Below are positions 25,346-33,495 of a stretch of DNA of 52,274 nt, one piece after another; position 1 is the first letter of the stretch; every line of letters begins with the position of its first letter. A program made the position numbers and the translations under genes. The notes below the pieces were generated by a model that had not been told where the DNA came from, did no database searches, and worked only from the letters and a program-made list of their open reading frames with translations. Origin of the DNA: a miscellaneous Crenarchaeota group-6 archaeon AD8-1. Its GTDB lineage: Archaea; Thermoproteota; Bathyarchaeia; Bathyarchaeales; Bathycorpusculaceae. The stretch is from the NCBI GenBank assembly GCA_001273385.1, contig LFWW01000004.1, positions 1 to 52,274 on the forward strand, written 5' to 3'.

Positions 25346-25626
25346 AAGTTGAGTGCCTCCCTTATTTGATCTTTTCTAAATCCGGTAATTAATATGCTAT
25401 CATCTATTATAGTTGTAGGAAAACTTAATGGGGCTCCTTTATCTCTAATAATTTTCCGAATGGTTTCTTTTTCATTTTCTGGGACTAGATCAATATCGAT
25501 ATAACTGTATTGAACATAATTATCTTTCAAATATTTTTTTAACAGTTTGCACCATGCACAAGTACTTAGCGTAAATAGAACTACCTTATGCTGATTTCTA
25601 CTACCAACAACTTTGAAAAATTCCAT
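25342..25626 (-). CDS. glutaredoxin-like thiol protein
   Basis: A 94-residue thioredoxin-fold protein with the redox pair CAWC (Cys18 and Cys21) in LSTCAWCKLLKKYL. A cis-Pro segment FPTTII (about residues 68-73) and a terminal GFRKDQIREAL helix fit the NrdH/glutaredoxin type. It reduces disulfides in partner proteins and is likely regenerated by the FTR-like enzyme encoded next, with which it overlaps by 4 bases. ATG start at 25626. It diverges from rubrerythrin across a 179-base gap. Confidence 0.88.
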   Translation of the reverse strand: MEFFKVVGSRNQHKVVLFTLSTCAWCKLLKKYLKDNYVQYSYIDIDLVPENEKETIRKIIRDKGAPLSFPTTIIDDSILITGFRKDQIREALNF

Positions 25627-25704
25627 TATTTTTCTGTAAATCTTTTATTATTCCCGTGAATATAACTATTTAGTTGATGAGAAATAGATCTATTCAAAAG
25701 TTAA

Positions 25705-25718
25705 TTCTTGATCAAGAA
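25705..25718. promoter_or_regulatory. 14-bp palindrome between glutaredoxin and rubrerythrin genes
   Basis: TTCTTGATCAAGAA is a perfect palindrome roughly in the middle of the divergent gap. A second imperfect inverted repeat, AAGATATAAC (25763-25772) with GTTATCTT (25780-25787), lies closer to the rubrerythrin start and overlaps a TATA-like sequence. Either could be an operator for oxidative-stress control. No regulator is assigned. Confidence 0.4.
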
Positions 25719-25805
25719 ATAGTCAATTTTATTTTTCGGATAATTAATTAGTATTTTTGCGCAAGATATAACCAAGAGCGTTATCTTAGTATTCTATGAT
25801 ATAAA

Positions 25806-26309
25806 ATGAGCGAAACTATTAAGAATCTAAAAGAAGCCTTTGCAGGAGAATCTCAGGCAAATAGGCGATACTTGGCATTTGCTAGAAAGGCTGAAGATGA
25901 AGGTTATTTGCAAATTGCTAAATTCTTCAAAGCAGCGGCAGAAGCCGAAACAGTGCATGCTTTAAATCATCTTAGAATAATTGGAGAAGTTAATTCAACC
26001 ACTGATAATGTAAAAGCAGCTATATCAGGAGAAACACATGAATTTAAAACTATGTACCCAGAATTTATAGATTTAGCAAATAAAGAAGGCAATAAACAAG
26101 CGGTTTGGAGTTTTAGTGTAGCTAATAAAGTTGAAAAAATTCATGCTAACTTGTTAGCTAAAATAAATGCTGTATTAGAGGAAGGAAAGAAACTAGATAA
26201 TTTTGATTATTATGTTTGCAAAGTTTGTGGAAATACTGTAGAATATTCAGCACCAGAAAAATGTCCTATTTGTGGAGCATCTAAAGAACAATTCTTTAAG
26301 CCTTATTAA
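25806..26309 (+). CDS. rbr: rubrerythrin
   Basis: A 167-residue peroxide-reducing enzyme of anaerobes. The ferritin-like diiron domain shows AGESQANRRYLAFARKAEDE (about 14-33), EAETVHALNH (about 47-56) and the later VEKIHANLL Glu/His pair. The C-terminal rubredoxin domain has CKVCG and CPICGASKEQF. It receives electrons from rubredoxin and detoxifies hydrogen peroxide. ATG start. Followed 117 bases later by a rubredoxin gene. Confidence 0.96.
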   Translation: MSETIKNLKEAFAGESQANRRYLAFARKAEDEGYLQIAKFFKAAAEAETVHALNHLRIIGEVNSTTDNVKAAISGETHEFKTMYPEFIDLANKEGNKQAVWSFSVANKVEKIHANLLAKINAVLEEGKKLDNFDYYVCKVCGNTVEYSAPEKCPICGASKEQFFKPY

Positions 26310-26426
26310 TTTTCTAAATTTCTCTTTTTTTTATTAAAATCTTATCTATCATTTGGATATCCAAAATTAATCCATCAAATTTTTATAATTAAATTATTAA
26401 ATCTAAATACTTAGTGAAGAAAGAAT

Positions 26427-26585
26427 ATGGATAAATGGGAATGTAGTATTTGCGGCTATATTTATGATCCTGAAATAGGGGATACCGATCATGATGTCAA
26501 ACCAGGAACACCCTTCGAAAAATTACCTGAAGATTGGGTATGTCCTATTTGTGGTGCACCTAAAGATCAATTTGTAAAACAATAG
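26427..26585 (+). CDS. rubredoxin
   Basis: A 52-residue rubredoxin beginning [19 protein letters not shown]. The CSICG and CPICG pairs bind one iron. The middle [15 protein letters not shown] is the standard aromatic core. It carries electrons to rubrerythrin and FprA, both encoded next to it. ATG at 26427 with AAGAA upstream and a TATA-like TTTTATAATT around 26379-26388. TAG at 26583-26585. Confidence 0.96.
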   Translation: MDKWECSICGYIYDPEIGDTDHDVKPGTPFEKLPEDWVCPICGAPKDQFVKQ

Positions 26586-26683
26586 TAAAATCTATATGTT
26601 TTTGCTTGCATCAAGGATTTAAATAAAAATTAATAGATTTGACTGATTCTATTAAATTAATTTTTATATTAATAATTTAGAAC

Positions 26684-27868
26684 TTAAGATTTGATTTTCT
26701 TTGCAATTTCTTTACCGAAATCAAAGCACATCTTTAAATCATCTTTAGTTGGAACATACTTAACTTCTAATCCAGAATTGATTATCTCAAAACCCGCTCT
26801 CTTTGCTATTTCAGTCATTGATTTTACTGCCCCCCTACTCCAACCATAGGAACCGAAGAAACTCCATAGTTTGCCTATTGGTTTTAAACCTGTAATGTAT
26901 GTTAGAAAAGAACCTAAACTAGGAAACATTTGTTGGTTTAGTGTAGGAGATCCTACGATAACTGCTTTTGCAGTTAATATTTCAGTTATAATGTCTGTAT
27001 TTTCAGCAGATCTAAGTTTTAACAATTTAGTTTCAACACCCTCACTTATTAATCCCTTAGTAATCGCTCTAGCCATATCATTAGTACTGTTCCACATTGT
27101 ATCAAATACTACGACCGCTTTCATTTTAGATTTGCATATGCTCCAATCCAAGTATGCTTGAATTATCTTAGAAGGATTTGATCTCCAAATTATTCCGTGA
27201 CTTGGAGCAATTATTTTTGGTGAAATTCCCATTTTTACAATCTCTTGAATTTTCCGTGACACAAGTGATCCAAGAGGCATAAGAATATTAGCATAATATG
27301 TGATTGCTTCTTCCATTAACACATTTTCTTCTATTTCATCATCAAATCTGAACGCTGAAGCCAGATGTTGACCGAATGCATCATTTGATAGCAATATTTT
27401 TTCTTCAACAATGTACGTGAACATACTATCTGGCCAATGAAGCATTGGAGCTTCAATAAACCTTAATCTTCGATTTCCCAGATCTATTTCATCACCAGTT
27501 TTCACTGTCTTTATAGGGAAATTTTCTCCATAATGCTCTATAATGGCTTCCTTTCCTCTTTGAGAGGCAATTATTGTAGCATTTTTTGCCAGTTCAGCAA
27601 TAATAGGTAAAGAGCTCGAATGGTCCATTTCCACATGATTAATTATAATATAATCAATTTTTTCTAGATCAGTAATTTCTTGAATTTTATCTAAAAATTC
27701 TTTTGAAAAAGATGATTTTACAGTATCTACTAAAGCTATTTTTTTGTCTAATATCAAATATGAGTTATATGTAGTTCCTCTTCGAGTTATATAACCATGA
27801 AAGTCTCGTATATTCCAATCAATTACACCCACCCAGTTGATCCCTTTTGATAAGCAATTTTCATTCAA
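26684..27868 (-). CDS. fprA: FprA-type flavodiiron protein
   Basis: A 394-residue oxygen- or nitric-oxide-reducing enzyme. The metallo-beta-lactamase-like diiron domain shows all ligand motifs: HVEMDHS (about 78-84), LHWPDSM (about 143), SNDAFGQH (about 161-168) and SHGIIWR (about 224). The flavodoxin domain starts near residue 249 (KAVVVFDTMWNSTNDMA), with GSPTLN and FGSYGWSRGA loops. It forms head-to-tail dimers and uses rubredoxin as donor. UUG start at 27868. It converges on the rubrerythrin-rubredoxin pair. Confidence 0.95.
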   Translation of the reverse strand: MNENCLSKGINWVGVIDWNIRDFHGYITRRGTTYNSYLILDKKIALVDTVKSSFSKEFLDKIQEITDLEKIDYIIINHVEMDHSSSLPIIAELAKNATIIASQRGKEAIIEHYGENFPIKTVKTGDEIDLGNRRLRFIEAPMLHWPDSMFTYIVEEKILLSNDAFGQHLASAFRFDDEIEENVLMEEAITYYANILMPLGSLVSRKIQEIVKMGISPKIIAPSHGIIWRSNPSKIIQAYLDWSICKSKMKAVVVFDTMWNSTNDMARAITKGLISEGVETKLLKLRSAENTDIITEILTAKAVIVGSPTLNQQMFPSLGSFLTYITGLKPIGKLWSFFGSYGWSRGAVKSMTEIAKRAGFEIINSGLEVKYVPTKDDLKMCFDFGKEIAKKIKS

Positions 27869-28118
27869 TTTATCTCACAATTTAAGTTCTTTAAGAGATA
27901 TATCTCTATTAGAATCCAATAAAATCGGGTTTTTAAAATTATCCTTGATTTTTTGATAAAATATTGATTTTTTTTATTATAGATTTTTATAATGTTTTTA
28001 TTGCAAGTTGATAAATAATAATATAAAACTATTTGGAAGGAGAAAAATATATTTTCTATAGTAGAATTTATCTCAGGAGTGGGAAAAAACGAATTCTATA
28101 TCAGAAGATAAAAAAAGG

Positions 28119-28733
28119 TTGCTAATTGATGATTTTAATAAACGAATTAAAAATCCTGTAAAAATTTTTATGTTTACTCAAGAACTAGAATGTAATTTCT
28201 GTTCAGATACAAGAAAACTAGTTGAAGAAATTGGTGTTCTATCCGAAAAAATTTCAGTTCAAGTTTATGATTTTGTCGCTGATAGTGAAAAAGCAAAAGA
28301 ATACAAAATTGACAAGATACCTGCTATAGCGATTATAGGTGCAAAAGATTATGGAGTTAGAATTTATGGAATACCTTATGGCTATGAACTTTCAACGCTC
28401 ATAGAAGCTATTATAAATGTATCGAGAGGCAATACTGATCTATCATCTAAAACAAAAACTATTCTGTCTGATGTTAAAAATTCTGTGCACATACAAGTCT
28501 TTGTGAGTTTAACCTGTCCCCATTGTCCGGTTGCTGCAACAGTTGCTCATAAATTAGCTATTGAAAATGATTTAGTAAGGGCTGACGTTATAGATAGTGG
28601 CGAATTTTCAGAATTGGCTCAGAAATATGCTGTTATGGGGGTACCAAAAATAATTATTAACGAGAAAATCGAATTTGTTGGAGCTTTTAGTGAGGATCTA
28701 TTTGCAGAACATGTTCTTCTGGGAGACTTTTAA
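28119..28733 (+). CDS. glutaredoxin-like protein disulfide oxidoreductase (PDO)
   Basis: A tandem thioredoxin-fold protein of about 210 residues, typical of archaeal and bacterial PDO. The first module has CNFC and the second CPHC, each with its cis-Pro segment (DKIPAIA and MGVPKII). It makes or reshuffles protein disulfides. The called UUG at 28119 cuts the family N-terminus: the frame stays open upstream to 28065, and residues ISEDKKR preceding the UUG look like the natural start. No AUG, GUG or UUG is in frame there. An ACG at 28089 lies 9 bases after GGAG. Either a non-standard start or a one-base error next to the GTG at 28079 would explain this. Confidence 0.85.
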   Translation: MLIDDFNKRIKNPVKIFMFTQELECNFCSDTRKLVEEIGVLSEKISVQVYDFVADSEKAKEYKIDKIPAIAIIGAKDYGVRIYGIPYGYELSTLIEAIINVSRGNTDLSSKTKTILSDVKNSVHIQVFVSLTCPHCPVAATVAHKLAIENDLVRADVIDSGEFSELAQKYAVMGVPKIIINEKIEFVGAFSEDLFAEHVLLGDF

Positions 28734-28767
28734 AAAATTCAGTAATGTTTACAATAAGTCTATATTT

Positions 28768-28929
28768 TCAGATTTTTTTGGAAGAATTACTGACATATTT
28801 CTGGGGTTTTTCTTCGAAAAGGAATTTGCAACCTGGCGCGCAGAAATAATAGACCTTTCCTTGATACGTTGTCTTAAATTTAGCTTTTTTTTCATCTACT
28901 TCCATTCCGCATACAGGATCTATTACCAT
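28768..28929 (-). CDS. YHS-domain small protein
   Basis: A 53-residue protein opening MVIDPVCGMEVDEKKAK with YYFCAPGCKFLFEEKP following. This is the YHS/TRASH-like metal-binding motif often found next to or inside copper ATPases. Cys7, Cys30 and Cys34 are candidate copper ligands. The ATG overlaps the CopA stop codon in the sequence TAATG, so translation is coupled. It is likely a copper carrier or sensor for the pump. Confidence 0.88.
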   Translation of the reverse strand: MVIDPVCGMEVDEKKAKFKTTYQGKVYYFCAPGCKFLFEEKPQKYVSNSSKKI

Positions 28930-31376
28930 TAATTCACCTCCTTTGAAAAGGCTGGTCTTATATCAGATCTTCTTAAAAGATTTGCGTTTGTAATAACTGT
29001 TATTGAGCTTGTGGCCATTGCAATTTCTGCAATTACTGGATGTGCCAATCCTAAAATTGCAAAAGGAATCATTATGCTATTATAAAAGAAAGCCCAGAAT
29101 AAGTTTTGTTTGATTTTTCGGAAAGTTGCACGAGATAATTTAATAGCCTTAACCACCTCTGAGAGTTTACCATTTACTAACACAACGTCTCCAGCTTCAA
29201 TTGCCACATCTGTTCCTGTTCCAATTGCTATCCCAATATCTGCTTGGGTAAGGGCAGGAGCATCATTTATGCCATCCCCAACCATTGCCACAATTCCAAA
29301 TTCTTTCTGAAGTTTCTGTATCTCAGAAACTTTTTTTCTAGGTAGAACCTCTGCTATAACTTGAGAAATCCCAACTTTTTTTGCAATAGCTTCTGCAGTT
29401 TGCCTGTTATCACCTGTTAACATTATCGTTCTAAGTCCCATCTTTTCAATTTCAGCTATAGCTTTCTTAGAATCGTCTTTTATTGTATCTGCTTCTGCAA
29501 TGATGCCTATGAATTCACCATTCTTCGCAATTAAAGTGGGAGTTTTTGCATCTTTTTCCAACTCTGTAAGTTTTGATTTTAATTTATCATAATCAATTTT
29601 TGATTCATCTAAAAGTTTGTAATTGCCTACGATGATATTGTCTCCTGATCCAATATTAGCTTTTACACCTTTACCTGTTATTGATTCAAAATCATTTATT
29701 TCCACCAATGAAATTTTTTCTTCTTCAGCTTTAGAAATAACAGCTTCAGCAATAGGATGTTCAGAACCTTTTTCAACACTGGCAGCAATTTTCAATAGAT
29801 CATTTTTGCTAAGTCCATCAACTGGAATTACATCTGTTACATCCGGCTTTCCTTTTGTAATTGTTCCAGTTTTATCAAAAACAATTACTTTCGCATCTTT
29901 TAAAGTTTGAATAGCTTCCCCTTGTCTTATTAATACTCCATTTTCAGCTCCCATACCTGTTCCAACCATTAATACAGTTGGTGTAGCTAATCCTAAAGCA
30001 CAGGGACATGCAATTACTAAAGTTGCAACAGTCGCAAATATTGCCAATGATAGTGTGCTAAGATCAGGATTGACCCAAGGGAGAAACTGTACTGCCCAAA
30101 TAGTTACATTTCTCATTTCATTAGGAAAAGCTGTCCACAAAATAAATGCAAAAATTGCTAATAATAATACTATAGGAACAAAATAGCTAGTAACTCTATC
30201 TGCAAATTCCTGAACAGGAACCTTTGATCCTTGTGCTTCTTCAACCAATTTTATTATTTGAGATAAAAATGTTTCTTTTCCAATTTTTGTTGCTTGTACT
30301 TTTAGAAATCCTCGTTGATTAATTGTTGCTCCGATAACAGTGTCACCCGGTTTTTTCGATATTGGCATAGATTCCCCAGTTGCCATCGATTCATCAATGC
30401 TACTGATCCCTTCGATAATTATACCATCAGTTGGAATTTTATCTCCAGGACGTATTACCATTAGATCTCCTTTTTCAACTTCATCAATAGGGACTTCTTG
30501 CTCTATTCCATCCTTGAGTATAGTGGCTTTTTTAGCTTCAAGTTCCAACAGTCTCTTGATAGCTTGTGATGCTCTTCCCTTGGCTTTAGCCTCTATGTAT
30601 CTCCCAGAAAGGTGAAAAGCCATTATCATTGCCCCAACTCCAGCATAATTTGCTAGATCAGTAAATAGCGAAGCAGGTCCAGTTAAAAAAGAAGCCAAAG
30701 TTCCAAGCATTATAAGTACATCCATATTTGCTGTTCCATGCCTGATTGCTTTAGTAGCCGATTTGTAAGTTGTCCATCCTGGAATAAACAAAACTAAAGC
30801 TGAAAAAAATATTAGACCAAGATTAAATACTAGAGGATTTGGAAAACTTATTGAAAACAACATTTCCGGGATCATCCACACGATGATCGGAATTGTTAAT
30901 ATCCATGCAAGGATAACTTTTTTTCTCTTATCCGCTAGTTTAGATAATTCTATACTTTTTCCGTTCTCAAAACTTAACTCAACATCTTTTTCAAGAACAT
31001 TGTAACCAACATTCTCTATTGCATTCTTAATTTCTTTGTATTTTATTTTTTCAGGATCATAACTTATAGTAGCTTTTTCTGTTGCTAGGTTAACATTTGC
31101 TTTTTTCACGCCAGTAGTTTTCAACAAAGTTTTTTCAATTGCTTGTGAACAAGAAGCACATGTCATTCCTCCAATTTGTAAAGTTATTTTCTTGGATTCT
31201 TCTGCTACCTCATATCCTGTTTTTCTAATAATTTCTTTTATTTTCTCTTCGTTTATTATTTCCTGATTATATACTACATATGCTGTTTCTGTTGATAGAT
31301 TCACATTTACTTTTCTTATTCCTTCAACTTTAAGCAATGCTTTTTCTATTGCTTGTGAACAAGCAGCACAATTCAT
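28929..31376 (-). CDS. copA: copper-translocating P1B-type ATPase
   Basis: An 815-residue or slightly longer copper exporter. Two N-terminal HMA domains carry CAAC (Cys3, Cys6) and CASC (Cys73, Cys76). The transmembrane CPC motif is in IACPCALGLATPTV, the phosphorylation site is DKTGTITKGKP, and TGESMPIS and MVGDGINDAPAL follow the family. ATG at 31376 would delete the first strand of HMA1. The frame continues upstream as PDQKKELKIIG, with an ATA codon at 31412 placed 7 bases after GGGAG, which may be the true start. Downstream YHS gene overlaps by one base. Confidence 0.94.
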   Translation of the reverse strand: MNCAACSQAIEKALLKVEGIRKVNVNLSTETAYVVYNQEIINEEKIKEIIRKTGYEVAEESKKITLQIGGMTCASCSQAIEKTLLKTTGVKKANVNLATEKATISYDPEKIKYKEIKNAIENVGYNVLEKDVELSFENGKSIELSKLADKRKKVILAWILTIPIIVWMIPEMLFSISFPNPLVFNLGLIFFSALVLFIPGWTTYKSATKAIRHGTANMDVLIMLGTLASFLTGPASLFTDLANYAGVGAMIMAFHLSGRYIEAKAKGRASQAIKRLLELEAKKATILKDGIEQEVPIDEVEKGDLMVIRPGDKIPTDGIIIEGISSIDESMATGESMPISKKPGDTVIGATINQRGFLKVQATKIGKETFLSQIIKLVEEAQGSKVPVQEFADRVTSYFVPIVLLLAIFAFILWTAFPNEMRNVTIWAVQFLPWVNPDLSTLSLAIFATVATLVIACPCALGLATPTVLMVGTGMGAENGVLIRQGEAIQTLKDAKVIVFDKTGTITKGKPDVTDVIPVDGLSKNDLLKIAASVEKGSEHPIAEAVISKAEEEKISLVEINDFESITGKGVKANIGSGDNIIVGNYKLLDESKIDYDKLKSKLTELEKDAKTPTLIAKNGEFIGIIAEADTIKDDSKKAIAEIEKMGLRTIMLTGDNRQTAEAIAKKVGISQVIAEVLPRKKVSEIQKLQKEFGIVAMVGDGINDAPALTQADIGIAIGTGTDVAIEAGDVVLVNGKLSEVVKAIKLSRATFRKIKQNLFWAFFYNSIMIPFAILGLAHPVIAEIAMATSSITVITNANLLRRSDIRPAFSKEVN

Positions 31377-31575
31377 TCCAATTATTTTTAATTCTTTTTT
31401 TTGATCAGGTATTTTTCTTCTCCCTTTTATATTTCAATTATCTTAGACTTTAAAATAAATTTATTATATTTAAAAACGGCTAAATTTTCTAAGTTATTTT
31501 AAAAATAAACTAATTATAAAATTATTTGTCAGTAATAGATCTTTTAATTCAAGAGATGATGTGGATTGAAATATT

Positions 31576-31851
31576 TCATTCTAAACGCTTGATAATATGA
31601 TAACCAAATTGAGTTTTAATAATATGAGAGGTTTCGCCTTTATTGAGAGCAAAAGCAGCATTCTCAAATTCTTTTACCATTTTTCCTCTTGTAAAAAAAC
31701 CTAAATCGCCACCTTTTTTTCTAGAAGAACAGCATGAAACTGATTTAGCAATAACTGAGAATTTCTTTCCACTCTTTAATTTTTCTAGCACTTCTTTAGC
31801 TTCTTTTTCTGATTTAATAAGAATATGAGCACAATGAACTTTGTTAACCAT
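31576..31851 (-). CDS. parvulin-type peptidyl-prolyl isomerase
   Basis: A 91-residue single-domain parvulin that speeds cis-trans isomerisation of prolyl bonds. CAHILIKSEKEAKEVL (about 7-22), GGDLGFFTRGKMVKEFENAAF (about 47-67) and a GYHIIKRLE end are diagnostic. No signal peptide or chaperone domain, so it is cytoplasmic. ATG start at 31851. Divergent from the hypA gene. Confidence 0.95.
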   Translation of the reverse strand: MVNKVHCAHILIKSEKEAKEVLEKLKSGKKFSVIAKSVSCCSSRKKGGDLGFFTRGKMVKEFENAAFALNKGETSHIIKTQFGYHIIKRLE

Positions 31852-31944
31852 ACTTTTTTACTGTTTTATTTAGTTTATAACTCTTCTCGAAAAACGAAAA
31901 TTTTTGCAATATGTTTTAATCATCCAAGATTCATAACCTGCTAC

Positions 31945-32343
31945 ATGCATGAATGGGCTTTGGCAGAATCTATTATTACTGCTGTAACAAAAATAGCTAC
32001 AAAAAGAAAACTAAAAGAAATCAAAGAAATAACAGTAAGAATTGGAGAACTTCAGCAAATTGAAGAAGATATTCTTTCTTTTGCTTTCGAACAATTAAAA
32101 AAGGATATCTTCAGAAATACATTATTCCTCATATTGAGAGCAAAGACTGAACTTGAATGTCAAATATGTGGAGTAAAATGGATTTTTAGGAGACAAAACC
32201 TCGATGAAGATACTATAGAAAAAATACATTTTGTTCCAGAAGTAGCACATGCTTATATCAAATGTCCAAATTGTAAAAGTCCTGATTTTAAAATAATTCA
32301 GGGTAGGGGAATTTGGCTTGAAAAAATAAAAGGAGCCAAATAA
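31945..32343 (+). CDS. hypA: HypA nickel-insertion protein for hydrogenase maturation
   Basis: Starts MHEWALAESI, the family hallmark where His2 binds nickel. Longer in-frame codons upstream are not coding-like, so I start at 31945. The zinc site is CQICG (about residues 70-74) and CPNCKS (about 109-114). The loop between the two Cys pairs is longer than in bacterial HypA, as in archaeal forms. It delivers nickel to [NiFe]-hydrogenase. The next gene, one base later, is an Mrp/MinD ATPase that likely works with it. No hydrogenase is in the window. Confidence 0.93.
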   Translation: MHEWALAESIITAVTKIATKRKLKEIKEITVRIGELQQIEEDILSFAFEQLKKDIFRNTLFLILRAKTELECQICGVKWIFRRQNLDEDTIEKIHFVPEVAHAYIKCPNCKSPDFKIIQGRGIWLEKIKGAK

Positions 32344-32344
32344 T

Positions 32345-33070
32345 TTGATTGATCCCCGATCAAGTGTAATACATAATAGACTAAAAAATGTTAAACGGGT
32401 AATTGCCGTTTCAAGTGGCAAAGGCGGTGTAGGAAAAAGCATGATTGCTACTACCCTGGCTTTAACATTGGCTCGTCGAGGCCTGAAAATAGGTCTTTTT
32501 GATTTAGATTTCACTAGTCCTTCAACTCATCTGATAATGGGTGTCAAAAATATTTCACCTAAAGAAGAAAGGGGGATAATTCCTCCCAGAATTAATAGCC
32601 TATCTTATATGTCACTTTTTTTTTATTCAGGTGAATTTCCAATACCGTTGAGGGGTGAGGATATATCCAATGCTTTAATTGAATTGCTCTCTATAACTCA
32701 ATGGGGTGCATTAGATATGCTTATTATTGATATGCCACCAGGAATTGGAGATGCTGTACTTGATATTATTAAATTAGTAAGAAAAATCGAGTTTTTAATC
32801 GTAACTACGTCCTCAAAGCTAGCTTTTCATACAGTAAAAAAACAGATACAATTATTTAAGGAACTAAAAATCAGAGTTATTGGTATAATTGAAAACATGA
32901 AAATAAGTGAAACAGAAAGTATTAAAAAAGAAACTAAAAAGCTTAATCTTAATTTTCTTGGAGAAATTCCTTTTGATAAAACATTAGAAGAATCATTAGG
33001 CGATTGTAATAAATTATTAGCTACAAATTTTTCAAAAATAGTTAATGAGCTTTTTCAAGAAATTGATTAG
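32345..33070 (+). CDS. Mrp/MinD-family ATPase, probable HypB substitute
   Basis: A 241-residue deviant Walker A ATPase: SSGKGGVGKSM (about 19-29), then LFDLDFTSPSTH with the Mrp-type Asp, and IIDMPPGIGDAV (Walker B/switch II region). No zinc or [4Fe-4S] CxxC pair of the Nbp35 type is evident. The gene starts with UUG at 32345, one base after hypA. Thermococcus uses an Mrp/MinD-type ATPase as its HypB partner of HypA, so the adjacency suggests the same here. A general Fe-S carrier (Mrp/ApbC) is the alternative. Confidence 0.82.
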   Translation: MIDPRSSVIHNRLKNVKRVIAVSSGKGGVGKSMIATTLALTLARRGLKIGLFDLDFTSPSTHLIMGVKNISPKEERGIIPPRINSLSYMSLFFYSGEFPIPLRGEDISNALIELLSITQWGALDMLIIDMPPGIGDAVLDIIKLVRKIEFLIVTTSSKLAFHTVKKQIQLFKELKIRVIGIIENMKISETESIKKETKKLNLNFLGEIPFDKTLEESLGDCNKLLATNFSKIVNELFQEID

Positions 33071-33192
33071 TATTCTTTTTTTGGAATTATAATTCAATTT
33101 TTAATCTATTTCTGCAAACATTTGGAAAAAGGAAATACCACAGTATTAGTTAAATCTATGATTGATTAATTTAATTCTGAGTTTGATCGATA

Positions 33193-33495
33193 GTGTTCAG
33201 AGTTAGAGTCAAAAAAATTGAATCAAATCGTGATCTGGATGGTAATTTGGGTAAAAGGATTGAACTAGTTGAAGAGAGAAATGTATCTTCCTCTTTTATA
33301 GTTAGACCAAAAACAGAAGAAGCGAAAATGGCTCAGGATATCATGCAAGCATTACAACAACAAATGCCTTTTATTCCTCAGAGATCACAAATTGCTATTC
33401 CTAAGATTGTGCTTTTTTTAACTGAACAAGAATATGATAGATTAAACATCACTTTTGATGTAAATCAAGTATATATTTTAGGGAAAAATGTTTAG
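33193..33495 (+). CDS. arcadin-1-like small protein
   Basis: A 100-residue protein beginning MFRVRVKKIESNRDLDGNLG, ending with LTEQEYDRLNITFDVNQVY. I recall similar small proteins annotated as arcadin-1-like (crenactin-associated) in Bathyarchaeia and related lineages, but cannot confirm it. No actin homologue is in the window. GTG start at 33193. The 3' end overlaps the oppositely oriented gene at 33449 by 47 bases. Confidence 0.55.
   Translation: MFRVRVKKIESNRDLDGNLGKRIELVEERNVSSSFIVRPKTEEAKMAQDIMQALQQQMPFIPQRSQIAIPKIVLFLTEQEYDRLNITFDVNQVYILGKNV

Noticed and set aside
28675-28932. An 85-residue rightward protein over the YHS gene
   Set aside because: It is antisense to the YHS protein, whose Cys motifs and TAATG coupling are convincing.
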